Positions 13,952 through 14,107 of a stretch of 14,107 nucleotides of DNA are shown piece by piece. Under the pieces are notes generated by a model, which was not told the origin of the DNA, did no database searches, and worked only from the letters and a program-made list of their open reading frames with translations. The stretch's first letter is position 1, and the number at the start of each line of letters is the position of its first letter. Source of the DNA: HGW-17 sp938004375. GTDB taxonomy: Bacteria; Myxococcota_A; Polyangia; HGW-17. The stretch is taken from the NCBI GenBank assembly GCA_036802685.1, contig DAIRVS010000112.1, forward strand, positions 1 through 14,107, read 5' to 3'. Made by a program: the position numbers and the translations under genes.

Positions 13952-14107
13952 GGGAACACTGACGACACGGACGCGTCCGCCCGGACCACGGACAGCCATG
14001 GACAGCCACGGACACGGACAGCGGCCGGGAACACGGACGCGGCGGGAACACGGACGGACATGGACGGACACTGACGGACACTGACCACGGACCGCCGCGC
14101 ACGGACC
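13952..14107. repeat. Degenerate GGAC-rich short tandem repeat, runs off the edge
   Basis: Fourteen GGAC cores occur between about 13967 and 14106, mostly within cacggac or atggac, at 4-20 base spacing. A longer string GGGAACAC(T/G)G recurs at 13952, 14027 and 14044. The stretch is open in several frames but gives only low-complexity Thr/Asp/Gly/His or Arg peptides. There is no ribosome site or plausible gene. Confidence 0.75.

Overview
The window is about 70% GC, bacterial and densely coded. It looks like a member of Myxococcota or Bradymonadales. The signs are lipoproteins with long Asn-Asn-Val linkers, Asp/Cys repeats of the type CDNxxDDDGDGxxDC, tetrapeptide MPxD repeats in an exported domain, and a tandem-FHA membrane protein. 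This placement is inferred from protein style, not from a marker gene.

Left part (1-4558, + strand): the end of a nicotinate-nucleotide adenylyltransferase (NadD) runs in frame, without a stop, into a Rossmann-DUF2520 oxidoreductase-like protein. Next come a promoter with a palindrome just upstream, a membrane protein with two FHA domains and an exported cysteine-containing half, and pyruvate kinase with a potassium-independent sequence signature.

Middle part (4567-9203): a small membrane protein and a larger unrecognised protein with a degenerate nuclease-like core form a coupled minus-strand pair. They diverge from a membrane-anchored retropepsin-like aspartic protease. That protease converges, with overlapping stop codons, on a lipoprotein carrying nine acidic Cys repeats and a PPC-like domain. 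A divergent promoter region separates this lipoprotein from a tRNA-Val(CAC) gene.

Right part (9195-14107): a PrkA-type AAA+ protein and a CoA-pyrophosphatase-like Nudix hydrolase form a tight minus-strand operon. Divergent from them are two lipoprotein genes; the first has an Asn-rich linker and a 3D (DPBB) domain typical of cell-wall lytic proteins. The last 350 bases hold a possible gene remnant, two adjacent perfect hairpins and a degenerate GGAC-rich repeat that runs off the right edge.

Functional themes are phospho-signalling (tandem FHA, PrkA), NAD and pyruvate metabolism, and envelope proteins. No phage, transposase or CRISPR is visible. No complete new system is evident. The best leads are the NadD-DUF2520 fusion, the coupled PrkA-Nudix pair, and the unknown operon divergent from the retropepsin.
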